NCBI RefSeq assembly: GCF_004664715.2
Contig: NC_051072.1
Location: forward strand, 44,127,642 to 44,191,641
Source: Peromyscus leucopus
Lineage: Eukaryota > Chordata > Mammalia > Rodentia > Cricetidae
DNA length: 64,000 bases
Direction: 5' to 3'
Below, one piece after another: positions 62,300 to 64,000 of the stretch. Made by a program: the position numbers and the translations under genes. The first letter of the stretch is position 1, and the number at the start of each line of letters is the position of its first letter. The notes beneath the pieces were generated by a model, which saw nothing but the letters and a program-made list of their open reading frames with translations, searched no databases and was not told the origin of the DNA.

Positions 62300-64000
62300 T
62301 GTAAAATGTGGCATTATAAACAGAAGTCAAGAGAGTTAAAGTGTATAAATTTTCTATGTGATCAAATTTAGATTGTTGTCAGCTTAAAATACATCAATAT
62401 AATAATAAAATATTTCATGCAATCCTCGTGGAAACCCACAAAGCAAAAACTAGTAAATACACAGAAGAAAAATGCCAAGGGGGTTAAAAAAAATCTATAA
62501 AACAGTCAAAATAAGTGACAAATGGTGATAGAAAGTTTTTGCCACAAACATTTATTTTAAATTTAAAGGCAGATTAAATTCTTTAATTAAAAGATGTAGG
62601 GGAGACTTGAATGCATTTAAGAAAGATTTAAAAAGACTCAAGTTTACATACTGCTGATATGTAAGCCACTTCAGATTTAGAGACACGTTAAACTGTAAGT
62701 GAAATCATGGAAAGATTCCATGCAAGTAGAAATTAAAAAACAGCAGTAGGAACTATATAAGAAAACAAAGGACACTGAGTGAAAAAGTACAGTGACAAAG
62801 AAGAGATTATAAAACAATAAGTAGTTAATTAAACAAATGCAATTTACATTTGCAAATACATATACATTCACCAATGGAGCACCAATACACATAAAACAAA
62901 TGTCAACAGATCTGAGGGGGGACATACACACTGAGACAATAAAAGGAGATTTTGATATTCCACTTTCAACAATGGGTAAATCAGCTGGACAGAAAAGCAA
63001 GGCAAAAATATTGGAGTTTAGCTTCTTGTAGACAAAATAGACACACTATATAAAGGTATCTTTTTCTGAAGTGTGTGCAAAACATTCTTTAGAGTAGAAA
63101 ATAGGTTATGATTAACAAATTTAAGATTAGAATAACATCTAGCATCTTTTTCTGTCTACCATGATTAAGTAGGACTTACACCATGGATAAAAGTATGGTC
63201 CAGGATATACAAATCAATAAACCTACCACATCACTATTATAAAGCAAAGGACAAAAATCTCAAATGATCAATTAAATAGATACAGAAAAAATTGACAAAA
63301 TGCAACCAACTTTTCATTATGAAAATTTCAATTAATTAGGAAGAGAAGGAAAGCATTTTAACACATTAAAGGCCATCATGATAAATCCATAGCTAACATA
63401 CTACACAACTGAGAAAAGTTGAAGGCCTTTCCTCTAGCCTATGGAAGAAAAGAGATGCCCATTCTCATCATTTCTAGTGAGCACAGTACTACAAGTACTA
63501 ACCAGGAAAGAAAAGGAAATAAAAGGTATCCTAACTGGAAAGTAAGAAAATTGATCGCTTTCACTGTGATTAGAGAACCCTCAAGACTCTGCTCAAAAAT
63601 CCTGTTAGAAATAATGAGCAAAAAAAACAGAAAAAGCCTTCCCAGAGTTCTTAAAGACTCACAAAAGACACTGACTAGCCACAGCAATCTTGAATAAGAA
63701 TAAAGCTGGAAGAATTACACTTCCTGATTTCCCATTGTATTTCAGAACTGAAGAAATCAGAGTCGTGTGGTGATTTCTAAAGCAGGCAATGCAGTGATGA
63801 GACATAATAGAAGTCTGTGAAATAAACCCATGCATGCAAAGCAAGTGATCTTCAACCAATCTGCCAAGAATGCATAAGGATAATCTTCTAAATAAGTCGT
63901 GGTAAGAAAATTAGACATTCACATGGAAAAAAATGAAATCATAGCCTTATCAGACACCACACACAAAATTGACCAAAATAGATTAAAGCCTTACACAGGA
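62300..64000 (+). mobile_element. Old L1 ORF2-like sequence (endonuclease to reverse transcriptase)
   Basis: A frame at 62837-63031 keeps a recognisable endonuclease stretch, GDFDIPLSTMGKSAGQK. Further on, ACTGAGAAAAGTTGAAGGCC (63409-63428), TTTCTAGTGAGCACAGTAC and TAAAGCTGGAAGAATTACAC (63700) mark the reverse transcriptase and downstream region. All frames are broken. It runs off the window end. Confidence 0.75.

Overview
The window looks like nuclear DNA from a muroid rodent. It is AT-rich and intron-rich, and it is crowded with B1, B2/B3, ID and B4 SINEs, rodent-type L1 (Lx-like) copies, ORR1/MaLR-like LTRs and many (CA)n microsatellites. Two B1 copies (3403-3573 and 43184-43349) carry sequence variants I associate with cricetid rodents (deer mice, voles, hamsters) rather than mouse or rat. 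The cricetid assignment is an inference from memory of SINE subfamilies.

Only one gene is supported. Seven consecutive internal exons of ADAMTS6, a secreted zinc metalloprotease of the extracellular matrix, lie on the minus strand. In transcript order they are at 54359-54226, 52480-52357, 51516-51436, 28893-28730, 27862-27724, 11749-11620 and 4862-4658. All have AG/GT splice borders and compatible phases, and together they give 325 uninterrupted codons. They encode the cysteine-rich region, the spacer, and the thrombospondin type-1 repeats that follow it. The 5' exons (signal peptide, prodomain, catalytic and disintegrin domains) lie beyond base 64000. The last exons (remaining thrombospondin repeats and PLAC domain) lie before base 1. 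No promoter, first exon or terminal exon is present.

Layout. 1-4657: part of an intron, with a DNA transposon that is itself interrupted by an LTR. 4863-11619 and 11750-27723: two introns, mostly SINEs and unassigned sequence. 28894-51435: a 22.5-kb intron holding a class II solo LTR, a near full-length L1 in the gene's own orientation (30633-38774) with a second, twin-primed L1 nested inside it, and then a field of old plus-strand L1 debris. 51517-54225: two short introns, one with a 38/39-bp minisatellite. 54360-64000: the start-side intron, again mostly plus-strand L1 debris with later insertions.

The exons make one protein. Most of the remaining sequence can be read as layers of mobile-element insertion, several with intact target-site duplications, so their order of arrival can be read. 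I found no operon, CRISPR array, tRNA or rRNA gene, and no second protein-coding gene. I found no credible undescribed biological system; the most informative structures are the nested insertions and the minisatellite.
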